A stretch of DNA of 29,684 nt from a virus. The translations under genes and the position numbers were made by a program. Below the pieces are notes generated by a model that saw nothing but the letters and a program-made list of their open reading frames with translations, ran no database searches and had not been told where the DNA came from. The stretch's first letter is position 1. Every line of letters begins with the position of its first letter. The stretch lies in the IMG/VR virus record IMGVR_UViG_3300017760_000053, positions 1-29,684 of that record, one strand, 5' to 3'. This document shows, piece by piece, positions 7,185-15,680 of this stretch.

Positions 7185-8348
7185 ATGTTTAAAATTATTT
7201 ATCCATCAGCTGACGCAACATTATATGAATCATTGCCTACGTATAATACCGGTATTGACGAAATACTAGAAGTTGGAAAACGTTTATCAACGTCTGGCGA
7301 GAATTATTTAGATTCTCGATTTATAGTTCAATTTGATATGAACGAAATAACTACGGCATTACAAAAATATTCTGTTGATTTAGATACTTGTAAATTTATG
7401 CTGCAATTATATACTACTAATGCAAAAAATTTACCAGCTCAATATACAATAGACGCAAACATAGTTACTGACTCATGGAATAATGGAACAGGATTTCAAA
7501 ATAGTAACCCAGCTATTACAGATGGTGTTTGTTGGAATACTCCAAAATCTGGAAGTGGTTGGACATCTGGGTCTCAAAGTTATAATATACCTGGAACTGA
7601 TTTATATGCATCTGGATCTGGTAAAGGTGGTAGTTGGCTTTATCAAATATCAGATGGATTTTATAGTTCTAGTTTTTATTCCCAATCATTTTATACCCAA
7701 CCAGGAATTGGCACAGGTATTTCAGAATCGTTTAGCACAAGACCAACTGATATTAATATGGACGTAACAGGTGCAGTTAAAACATGGATAAGTGGTAGTG
7801 GAGGAGTTACAGTTCCAAATAACGGATTCCTTTTAAAGTTTTCTGAAGCTGATGAAAGTGATGTTAATCAAACCGGATATATAAGATTTTTTAGTAGAGA
7901 AACTCATACTATATATGTTCCTAGAATATTAATGTTATTTGACAAATCAACTTTTAATAATGGTACTTTAACAGAATTTGATATTGATTCATATAAAATA
8001 TATACTAGCTTACAAAAAGAATATAAAGACACTAGTGTTAATAAAATTAGAATTTATGCTCGTGATAAATATCCACAAAAATCGCCAACAAATGTATTTC
8101 CACAACAAACAGTAAAATATTTACCAGCTAATACATTATATTCTATTATAGACGCAGCAACAGATGAAATTATAGTTCCATATGATTCTCAATATACAAA
8201 AATAAGTTGTGATTCAACTAGTAATTTTATCAATATTGATATGACCGGATTAATGCCAGAAAGATATTATAGATTAGCATTTAAAGTTGTTTCTGGATTT
8301 TATGAAGATTTTATCGATGATGATTTATATTTTAAAGTAGTAAGATAA
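7185..8348 (+). CDS. Beta-rich structural protein with DNRLRE-like domain
   Basis: The 387-residue protein has an N-terminal part resembling the DNRLRE / disaggregatase-type jelly-roll: a start SADATLYE, then FIVQFDMNEI, later MDVTGAVKTWISG, NNGFLLKFSE and FFSRETHTIYVPRIL. These proteins are found on cell-surface and carbohydrate-associated modules. Residues about 95-200 form a Ser/Gly/Tyr-rich insertion. The C-terminal 130 residues look like a separate fibronectin/Ig-like domain ending in LYFKVVR. TAAGGT at 7175-7180 supports the ATG. Placement straight after the gp6-like gene suggests a peripheral wedge part (the position occupied by gp7/gp8 in T4), possibly with glycan-binding ability. The exact role is inferred. 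Confidence 0.6.
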   Translation: MFKIIYPSADATLYESLPTYNTGIDEILEVGKRLSTSGENYLDSRFIVQFDMNEITTALQKYSVDLDTCKFMLQLYTTNAKNLPAQYTIDANIVTDSWNNGTGFQNSNPAITDGVCWNTPKSGSGWTSGSQSYNIPGTDLYASGSGKGGSWLYQISDGFYSSSFYSQSFYTQPGIGTGISESFSTRPTDINMDVTGAVKTWISGSGGVTVPNNGFLLKFSEADESDVNQTGYIRFFSRETHTIYVPRILMLFDKSTFNNGTLTEFDIDSYKIYTSLQKEYKDTSVNKIRIYARDKYPQKSPTNVFPQQTVKYLPANTLYSIIDAATDEIIVPYDSQYTKISCDSTSNFINIDMTGLMPERYYRLAFKVVSGFYEDFIDDDLYFKVVR

Positions 8349-8349
8349 C

Positions 8350-10263
8350 ATGTTGATACAAAAATTAAAACTATATCCAAGAATTTCTCAAGGAGGAAGT
8401 TATGCTCCAGGTCCACAAGGAATTAATGCGCCAGCAAACACTGTACAAACAGCAGTTTCCGGACAATTTACACTTAGTACAACAGGAGCTGATTATATAG
8501 GTCCATATCATATCATGGCAAATGGTGATTATATGACCGGAGCAATCCACGATCGTGGTAGTATAAAATTAATTCCAATTACTTCTGGAAATCAAACAAC
8601 AGTTGTCGGTACAGCATTAGTAGGAAGATCAAATAATACGACTCCAGTTACTTCTAATTCTATACAACCTCAACCATATGTTCCATCATTAACAGAATTA
8701 GCTGAATATGAAAAATATCGTATTAGTGGATCTTTATATAAGTCAAATATTTCATTTGTAAATTCTAGGGATGCTAAAGGTAATATATCTTTACGTGAAA
8801 ATGAAAACAATGAATTACTAGTAATTGAAAATATAAGTAATAATTTTACAAATAGATCGATAGTATCTGCAATTGACACTCAATTTAGATATTTTAAATT
8901 TCCAGCTCAAATATCAACAACTGTCGACGATATTGAATTTGACGAATCAATATTAGATATTGATATTGATGCTGCAATAAATAATGATCCATATTCCGGA
9001 AAATTAATTAAACCAAGTACCGGAACAACTAATAGATATTATGTACAAGCTGGAAAGAAAAGACTTTTTTTAATTGTTGCAGATAGTACTTGGGCATTGA
9101 AAAATAATTTGCCGCCATTTGCAAATATTGCAGGAACAATTGTTGGTAAGGATGAAGGAGAAAATAATTTTAGTGGATATAATGAAGTTACTGTAACAAC
9201 AGTACCAATATCTGTATTTGACGGATATATAACTGGAGATAATTATACACCAGACGATGCATTTCTAGAAGGAAATGTTTATGGCAAAATTAGTTTTAAA
9301 ACTTCAATTTACAACAATGGAGATCCAACTACAATTCCTGCAGGAAAAAATTTAACAATAAATGGACCAAAATTTGGAAGAATGGAATATGATGGCATTC
9401 GAGAAAAATTAGGAATGCTTCGATATGCTGAATTTGTTGCATCTGAATTTTCTGCAGCAAATAGTTATATTGGCATTTCTATATCAAATTTTAATAATAC
9501 TACAAGTGATTTAAGCAACTATAATATTATTTCAGATAATGATCCATTCGGACCATATAGAAGCGATGGTACGGTAGCTACAGCTGCATCATTGGTAAAA
9601 GATGTAATTATTAATGAAGGAGTTGTACCAGTTGCAGTTGGCGAAAGATTGAAATTTGACACTACTGGTACGTTTGTAAGTCCTCAAGAATATATTTCAA
9701 CAGGAGCTGCTGTTTATCGATATACTGTTTTATCTGGATCTGAAGACAGTTATAGTATAAGTAATTTAGGTCAAATGGCTGGAACTTATGCTAATACTTA
9801 TGTAGGTATGAATGGAGAAAGTTTAGCTGCAACTGGAGATGGAAAATACATATGGTATAAAGTAACATTAAATATTACTAAAACTGGTACTAAATATAGA
9901 TTGTTACATGATGGAACAAATATCACAAATCAATTGCGTGATAGATATAATAATAAAAGTGGTACTAGTTCTGTAGATTTATTATGTCCAGAAAAACCTG
10001 GAGATAATTATAGAGGATGGGCTTTGAATATAACTGACATATTTCCGAATGGATTTACTCCTAATACAGGAGAACAATTTGAAATACAATTTTTAAATAA
10101 TCAGTCTACAAGTTTTCCTTTAGATGTATATTTTATTGGATGGACATATCAACAAACTCCAGGAATAGTATCAAGCTATAATATAGTAGCCGCTTCAATA
10201 CATTTTGAAACAATTCCTGATTTAACTACAATAACAATGCCATTAGGACCGCCATTTGACTAA
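8350..10263 (+). CDS. Baseplate/tail structural protein, unassigned
   Basis: The 637-residue protein is rich in Asn, Thr, Ser and Gly with beta-strand alternation throughout. Residues about 45-75 carry a motif (GPYHIMANGDYMTGAIHD) of the 'YHIH...YMTGxxH' kind that I associate with structural proteins of marine myoviruses. The C-terminal half contains an LKFDTTG segment, a GKYIWYKVTLNI strand pair and a Gly-rich end (TTITMPLGPPFD). It begins two bases after the DNRLRE-like gene and ends three bases before the gp7/gpI-like gene, so the three are translated in tandem. A gp8- or gp10-like wedge role is possible by position. No homology is certain. Confidence 0.5.
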   Translation: MLIQKLKLYPRISQGGSYAPGPQGINAPANTVQTAVSGQFTLSTTGADYIGPYHIMANGDYMTGAIHDRGSIKLIPITSGNQTTVVGTALVGRSNNTTPVTSNSIQPQPYVPSLTELAEYEKYRISGSLYKSNISFVNSRDAKGNISLRENENNELLVIENISNNFTNRSIVSAIDTQFRYFKFPAQISTTVDDIEFDESILDIDIDAAINNDPYSGKLIKPSTGTTNRYYVQAGKKRLFLIVADSTWALKNNLPPFANIAGTIVGKDEGENNFSGYNEVTVTTVPISVFDGYITGDNYTPDDAFLEGNVYGKISFKTSIYNNGDPTTIPAGKNLTINGPKFGRMEYDGIREKLGMLRYAEFVASEFSAANSYIGISISNFNNTTSDLSNYNIISDNDPFGPYRSDGTVATAASLVKDVIINEGVVPVAVGERLKFDTTGTFVSPQEYISTGAAVYRYTVLSGSEDSYSISNLGQMAGTYANTYVGMNGESLAATGDGKYIWYKVTLNITKTGTKYRLLHDGTNITNQLRDRYNNKSGTSSVDLLCPEKPGDNYRGWALNITDIFPNGFTPNTGEQFEIQFLNNQSTSFPLDVYFIGWTYQQTPGIVSSYNIVAASIHFETIPDLTTITMPLGPPFD

Positions 10264-10265
10264 TT

Positions 10266-13200
10266 ATGATAACACAATATTCAAATATCAAACAAATAAA
10301 TGAAAGCTTAAATGCTTTAGAAGGTTATAGATACCGGGACATAGATCGTAATATATTTTTACGAAATAACCAACAATATATATTTGATACTGGATATCAT
10401 GACACAGAATTTCATATATACTCCGGAGAGGATTGGATTACTGGAAAATATAACAGTGTAAATTTATCTGCATTTACTGGTCAAAAAATTAATGAAAATA
10501 ACAATCCAATATTTTTAAATAATGCTCATACATTAGATGTATATCAACAATTCTCTGATTTACAATTAACTTCTGGTAATTATAAATTTGCTGTTAATTT
10601 CTTTGAAAATAAAATTGGAAGTTATGACAATCCTTCTTTTGTAATTGATAAAGTTTCAGCTGATAAAACAGAAATTAGGTTACGATTATTAGATGAAACA
10701 AATAGTCAACATTTATTACAAGTAACCGATTGGATAAATAATGTTAATCAAACAGTATTTAATACACAAACAAGTAAAAACTATTTATTAAACTTTGGAA
10801 AAAATCAAACAATACATTTTGTTAATAGTGTTATTATAGGAAAATACTTATTTATTAAAACATATAAACCAATAGACACTGATATATTCAAAGAAAATTT
10901 CAAATGTTGGGTTGTTTGTGAAACACAGTTACCATATATTGATAATGTAGCATTATCCGAACAAGAAATTGAAATACAATATAATGTATTAAATAGTATC
11001 AATTGGGATGCATATGATGAAACAATACAATCTTCTGAAACATCATTAAAAAATTGGAATCAATTATTAGGATCATCATTACAAACATCTCAACAAATTA
11101 TTGATTCATATTTTTCTGGATCGTTGTCTGGAATAGATTTAAATATTGATTATACAGATTTTAATAACTTTATATTTTATAGTTCAGCTACTGAACGATT
11201 ATCAAATTTTAAATATAAATTAGAATTATTAGAATATTATACCGCTCAGTCAGCATCATCTGCAAATATATCAGGAGGCACTGCGGTAACTAATGCAAAT
11301 GATTATACTTCATTATATAATAATTTAATTGGAACATTTGATGAATTTGAAAACTTTTTATATTATAAGTCTTCTTCTGGATTATTTAGTAATGATATTC
11401 CTAGTATAAATCCTAATGTTGGTTTTTTAACTGGTAGTTATATAACGCCATCTCCAAAAAGTAACATTTCTAGACCATATCAGTTATATTCAGTAACTAG
11501 TAGTATATTTGAATCATGGTATTCAGGATTATATGAATCTGCTTCATTATATGATTTAAGAAATAATAATCGACTAACAAAAGCAGTTCCAGAATTTATT
11601 TTATTAGATGAAAATAATGAACAACTTGAAGTGTTTGTTAACATGTTAGGACATCATTATGATATATTACATTCGTATATTCATTGTATGACTAAAATTA
11701 ATAATCGAGATGAACATCCAGAATCTGGAATGCCTAATGAATTATTATATTCAGTAGCAAAACAATTTGGTTGGACATTAACAAACGGACATCAATATCA
11801 AAATCTATGGGAATATGTATTAGGAACAAATGAATCTGGAACACCGTTAACTGGATCTAATACTGTAGGTGAAGAGTCATTACCAGGTCGTGAAATGACA
11901 TTTCAAGTATGGAGAAGAATAGTTAATAATATTCCAGGATTATTAAAATCAAAAGGAACTAAAAGAAGTATTCAAGCATTACTAGCATGTTATGGAGTAC
12001 CACAATCATTAATTACAATTAAAGAATATGGTGGTCCTAGAATAGATAGAAAGCCTATATATGAAAAATTAAATTTTGATTATTCATTAGATTTAATTAA
12101 TAATAATGCTGGGACAGTACGAGTTGATTATGATCAACCAATTAAGTCTGTTGAATTACGATTTAAAGTAGATGACGTATTAAATAATCCAACAGTTCCT
12201 AGTTCAATGAATTTATATTCAATCGGATCATATGATGTAACGATTGATTTTGTTCGTGGAACATTAGGAACATTGAGTATTAACGGAAATGCAACTTCAG
12301 AAATAGAATGTTATAATGGAGAATATTTAAATACATTATTAAGAAGTGGATCTTCTGGAACTTTAGAGTTATTAGTACAAAAATCAAAATATGGAAAAAT
12401 TGTAGCTACAGTTTCTTCATCAATAACAGGAAATTTTTCTAATACAGGAACATTGACATTAGGAGGTTCGACAAGATTAAAAGGACAATTACAAGAATTA
12501 CGATTGTGGTCTTCAAGCTTGCAAGATTCTCCGTTTGAAAATCACACAAAAGCTCCAGGATCATATGATGGTAATATTAGTTCATATGATGAATTATTAT
12601 TTAGACTTCCATTAAATGAAAATATTAATCATTCACAAACTGGAAGTTTACTTGGTGTAGAACCAAAAACATCAAATATTTCAGCTTCATTTATAGGATG
12701 GAGTTCTGATACTCCATATGATTCGTTAGAAGAAACATATTATTATGATGGCATTTCTATAGGAGCTGGGACATATGATGACAATAAAATTAGAATTGAA
12801 TCTAATGAACTTATTGGTAGTTTGAGTTCTGATACAAGAGCTTCATTATCTCAATATGATAAAGCTCCATTAGATTCGAATAAATTAGGAGTATTTTATT
12901 CTCCACAAACAACTATAGATGAAGATATAATAGCACAGTTAGGATATGTAAGATTAGATCAATATATTGGCGATCCAGAAAATCAATCTCAAAAATCATA
13001 TCCAGAATTAATACAATTTTCTAAATCATATTGGAAAAAATATAGTAGAAAAAATAATTTAAATGCATTTATCAATATGTTTACTTTATTTGATTTATCA
13101 TTTTTTAAACAACTTGATCAAGTATTACCTGCAAGAGCTGATAAAATTAAAGGATTATTAGTACAACCAAATTTATTAGAAAGAAGTAAAGAAGCGGTAT

Positions 13201-13817
13201 ATAGTAAACCAGTTGAAATAAAAAATAATAGTTATACGTCTTCTTTAAATGCTTCTCCGGAAATACCTACTTCGTATGATAATATTAATGCAATCTTAAA
13301 TAATAAAGATATTTTATTATCTGGTATATCTAATAAAATACAAGGAGAAATGCGTCCTATAGATATGTATACAGGAAGTATATCACCATTAAGTACAAAT
13401 ATTAATATATCTGCAGGAATTTCTGTTGCAACAATAGGTCAACGAAGACATAGATTTGAAGGATGTAAATTAACCGGACCTGGTATTAATATTCCAACTA
13501 ATAGTTTTCCAGATGGTGCACCGGTAGTTACAAAAGTAACAGTTAATCCAAATGAATTAGTTAGTAGTGTAAATTCTGAAAAAGGAGTATTTAGTACAGA
13601 ACGTGATAAAGAAATAACAATTAAAGAAGAGCCAGAAATAATTGTATCAGAAAATGATCCTACTGAAATAGTTAATAAATTTAATTCTATTAGTAAAAGT
13701 AATTCATTAACAAATAGAAATACTGAAAATGAAATACAAACACCACCAGTAATAAAACAAAATACATCAAATTCTAGTAATTATAAATCTAACAGAGGAA
13801 ATCAATCAAATTTTTAA
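10266..13817 (+). CDS. gp7 / P2 gpI-like wedge protein with LamG-like domain
   Basis: The 1183-residue protein is close in size to T4 gp7 (1032). Residues about 455-580 have the gpI/gp7-type core: an EFILLDENNEQLEVFVNMLG helix, a GMPNELLYSVAKQFGW segment, a W-rich stretch, then NNIPGLLKSKGTKRSIQAL (KGT at 563-565) leading to YGVP and an IKEYGG turn. The KGT...AL...G pattern is the hallmark of tail protein I. Residues about 605-745 are a concanavalin/LamG-like beta sandwich ending GQLQELRLWSSSL, which would give glycan contact. The last 80 residues are Asn/Ser/Glu-rich, of low complexity and probably disordered. It is the last gene before the motif at 13825. The assignment to the wedge is fair and the LamG-like domain is clear by pattern. 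Confidence 0.65.
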   Translation: MITQYSNIKQINESLNALEGYRYRDIDRNIFLRNNQQYIFDTGYHDTEFHIYSGEDWITGKYNSVNLSAFTGQKINENNNPIFLNNAHTLDVYQQFSDLQLTSGNYKFAVNFFENKIGSYDNPSFVIDKVSADKTEIRLRLLDETNSQHLLQVTDWINNVNQTVFNTQTSKNYLLNFGKNQTIHFVNSVIIGKYLFIKTYKPIDTDIFKENFKCWVVCETQLPYIDNVALSEQEIEIQYNVLNSINWDAYDETIQSSETSLKNWNQLLGSSLQTSQQIIDSYFSGSLSGIDLNIDYTDFNNFIFYSSATERLSNFKYKLELLEYYTAQSASSANISGGTAVTNANDYTSLYNNLIGTFDEFENFLYYKSSSGLFSNDIPSINPNVGFLTGSYITPSPKSNISRPYQLYSVTSSIFESWYSGLYESASLYDLRNNNRLTKAVPEFILLDENNEQLEVFVNMLGHHYDILHSYIHCMTKINNRDEHPESGMPNELLYSVAKQFGWTLTNGHQYQNLWEYVLGTNESGTPLTGSNTVGEESLPGREMTFQVWRRIVNNIPGLLKSKGTKRSIQALLACYGVPQSLITIKEYGGPRIDRKPIYEKLNFDYSLDLINNNAGTVRVDYDQPIKSVELRFKVDDVLNNPTVPSSMNLYSIGSYDVTIDFVRGTLGTLSINGNATSEIECYNGEYLNTLLRSGSSGTLELLVQKSKYGKIVATVSSSITGNFSNTGTLTLGGSTRLKGQLQELRLWSSSLQDSPFENHTKAPGSYDGNISSYDELLFRLPLNENINHSQTGSLLGVEPKTSNISASFIGWSSDTPYDSLEETYYYDGISIGAGTYDDNKIRIESNELIGSLSSDTRASLSQYDKAPLDSNKLGVFYSPQTTIDEDIIAQLGYVRLDQYIGDPENQSQKSYPELIQFSKSYWKKYSRKNNLNAFINMFTLFDLSFFKQLDQVLPARADKIKGLLVQPNLLERSKEAVYSKPVEIKNNSYTSSLNASPEIPTSYDNINAILNNKDILLSGISNKIQGEMRPIDMYTGSISPLSTNINISAGISVATIGQRRHRFEGCKLTGPGINIPTNSFPDGAPVVTKVTVNPNELVSSVNSEKGVFSTERDKEITIKEEPEIIVSENDPTEIVNKFNSISKSNSLTNRNTENEIQTPPVIKQNTSNSSNYKSNRGNQSNF

Positions 13818-13824
13818 TTGATCA

Positions 13825-13834
13825 ATATTTATTA
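13825..13834 (+). promoter_or_regulatory. Recurrent intergenic motif ATATTTATTA, copy 3
   Basis: An exact copy lies in the 36-base gap after the gp7-like gene and ends 19 bases before the ATG at 13854, with AAAAGGA between. It overlaps the end of a 10-base palindrome, ATTGATCAAT (13817-13826). Confidence 0.5.
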
Positions 13835-13853
13835 AAAACAAAAGGATATTAAT

Positions 13854-14519
13854 ATGGGATATTTAGATAATACATCAATAACAGTCGACGCAATATTAAC
13901 AAATAAAGGTCGTGAATTATTAGCACAAGGAGGAACTGCTTTTAATATTACACAATTTGCGTTAGGTGATGATGAAATAGATTATACATTATGGAATCCA
14001 AATGATACTAGAGGTACAGCATTTTATGGAGATGTTATTGAAAATATGCCAGTAACAGAAGCAATTCCAGATCAAACAAAAGCTTTAAAATATAGATTAT
14101 TAACATTACCTGGAAATAATGCACAATATTTACCAAAAGTTTCAGTTGCTCCAGCTACAATTGGTTCGCAATCAGGAAATGGATCAACACTTACATTTAA
14201 TGTATCAACATTAAACTTTTCAAATGCAAATTCAACATTAGGATATACAGCGGTTTTATCTAATAGTTCAATAGGAACATTAACTGCAGCAACAGGACAA
14301 GCATTAAGTAATGTAGCTCCTGGAATAACTGGAGATGCAACTTCTGTAGCAATCGTTGGTTTAGGCGGATTTAATTTAACATTGAATCCAAATCCTTCTA
14401 CATCACAAACTAGATCTACAACAATTACGTTTTTTGCAAATGAAACTGGTGGAGAAGTAACTGTTAATATAACACAAGCAAAACGTACGTTTACTGCCTC
14501 AACAACTTTGACTATTTAA
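13854..14519 (+). CDS. Structural protein with C-terminal Ig-like domain
   Basis: The 221-residue protein has a well-defined N-terminal domain: TVDAILTNKGRELLAQG, then FALGDDEIDYTLWN, a YGDVIENMP turn and LKYRLLTLPG. This signature recurs in baseplate-periphery proteins of marine T4-like phages. From about residue 100 it becomes a Thr/Ser/Asn-rich beta sandwich with alternating strands (STLTFNVSTLNFS, GEVTVNITQAK), most like a bacterial Ig or BACON-type fold used for surface adhesion. It heads a new block after an intergenic motif copy, with AAAAGGA as ribosome site. A role as a small decoration or fibre-attachment protein fits. The N-terminal domain has no assigned function that I can name. 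Confidence 0.6.
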   Translation: MGYLDNTSITVDAILTNKGRELLAQGGTAFNITQFALGDDEIDYTLWNPNDTRGTAFYGDVIENMPVTEAIPDQTKALKYRLLTLPGNNAQYLPKVSVAPATIGSQSGNGSTLTFNVSTLNFSNANSTLGYTAVLSNSSIGTLTAATGQALSNVAPGITGDATSVAIVGLGGFNLTLNPNPSTSQTRSTTITFFANETGGEVTVNITQAKRTFTASTTLTI

Positions 14520-14520
14520 A

Positions 14521-15630
14521 ATGAGAACAACTATGATAAATTTACTAAAACAACTACCAAATCAAGGACAATCATTATCATTTCAACAATTGGATCCAAC
14601 TAGAGATATTATTGATTCATCTCAAGAAACAATAACAGACGCATTATGGAGTGATGATCAGCCATTATTATCTACATTTTTTACCGCATCAAATTTATCA
14701 GTTTCTCAAAAAGCATACTATGTTAATGTATATCAAAAAGATCCTGTAGCAACTGGATCTGCTATTCAATTTGCATTAGCATATGGTGATCAACGAGGTA
14801 GCGGATCATTAAATAATGGTGGCGGCCAATTAGGAGATGCTCCTAGTAAAGCAATATATTCACAATATAAGCAATTGTTATTGGATGAGACAGTAAATGC
14901 GTTTACATTTAAAACCGGATCCGGTGTTTATACTACGGATTCAATATATGTAATAAATTTGCAACGAGCAAGATCAAAAGAAAGATTAGATCCAGGTAAT
15001 TGGGAATTACCATTAAGTGGTATTACATCTAGAGATACAGATGCAACAGGAAGTGTTGTAATAGGACCTTCTCATATAAAACTAATTGATAATTCATCAA
15101 CAGAAACAACATCTACACCGGAAATTGCAGATTCATATGATATTGTTTCTGGAAGTATTTCAAATGGAATTTTTAATTCAACTGCTCCTGAATATTATGG
15201 TAAAGTTTATCCACAACATAGCGTTATTATATTAGATGGAAGAAAATTAGATAATGAGTTAGGATTTAAAACAAATACAGGTTCTAATGCAGCTGGAAGT
15301 AACCATTATGGATTGTTTCATTCTGTTTCTGGATCTGCTTCTGCGGGGTCAGGATCGTTTTTAGCTAGAAATAAAGAAACTGTTAGTAGCACTATGTATT
15401 TTGTTAGATTAAATAATGCAGATTATAATTATTCAAATAATCCATCATATGTAACTGGAACTCAATTTGAAATTGCAAATCAAGGATATTGGACAGACCC
15501 AGTATCATATATAACTACAGTCGGATTATATAATGATCAACAAGAATTATTAGCTGTTGCAAAACTAAGTAAACCAATCAAAAAAGACAAAAAATCAGAA
15601 TTAAATATTCGTGTTAAATTAGATTATTAA
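14521..15630 (+). CDS. Baseplate-periphery/fibre protein, paralogue A
   Basis: The 369-residue protein has a helical start (MINLLKQLPNQGQSL; the ATG at 14533 is an alternative start), a Gly/Ser-rich beta core, and a C-terminal module at about residues 290-369. That module contains FVRLNNADYNYSNNP, YITTVGLYN, LLAVAKLSKPIKK and IRVKLDY. The same module ends the gene at 15681, so the two are paralogues with exchanged N-terminal parts. The core motif AYYVNVYQKDP and a GKVYPQHSVIILDGRKLD segment look like attachment-interface strands. It starts one base after the Ig-like gene. It is likely a repeated subunit at the rim of the baseplate or the base of a fibre. Confidence 0.6.
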   Translation: MRTTMINLLKQLPNQGQSLSFQQLDPTRDIIDSSQETITDALWSDDQPLLSTFFTASNLSVSQKAYYVNVYQKDPVATGSAIQFALAYGDQRGSGSLNNGGGQLGDAPSKAIYSQYKQLLLDETVNAFTFKTGSGVYTTDSIYVINLQRARSKERLDPGNWELPLSGITSRDTDATGSVVIGPSHIKLIDNSSTETTSTPEIADSYDIVSGSISNGIFNSTAPEYYGKVYPQHSVIILDGRKLDNELGFKTNTGSNAAGSNHYGLFHSVSGSASAGSGSFLARNKETVSSTMYFVRLNNADYNYSNNPSYVTGTQFEIANQGYWTDPVSYITTVGLYNDQQELLAVAKLSKPIKKDKKSELNIRVKLDY

Positions 15631-15646
15631 TTACACGTATTTTCCG

Positions 15647-15674
15647 TCTGTTATATTTATTATAAAATAACAGA
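15647..15674 (+). other. Stem-loop in leader of paralogue B gene
   Basis: Bases 47-54 (TCTGTTAT) pair with 67-74 (ATAACAGA), numbered from 15600. After a single bulged A at 15655, 56-59 pair with 63-66, leaving a three-base loop: 12 base pairs in all. The structure ends 6 bases before the ATG at 15681 and includes most of the purine-rich CAGAG that would serve as ribosome site. No T-run follows, so it is not a typical terminator. Confidence 0.5.
15653..15662 (+). promoter_or_regulatory. Recurrent intergenic motif ATATTTATTA, copy 4
   Basis: An exact copy sits in the 50-base gap after paralogue A and ends 18 bases before the ATG at 15681. Here it forms the inner part of the stem-loop at 15647-15674. 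Confidence 0.5.
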
Positions 15675-15680
15675 GTTTAT

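Noticed and set aside
7483-7767. Overlapping + strand frame of 94 codons inside the DNRLRE-like gene
   Set aside because: The main frame carries the recognisable domain; the overlap is a compositional shadow of Gly/Ser-rich codons.
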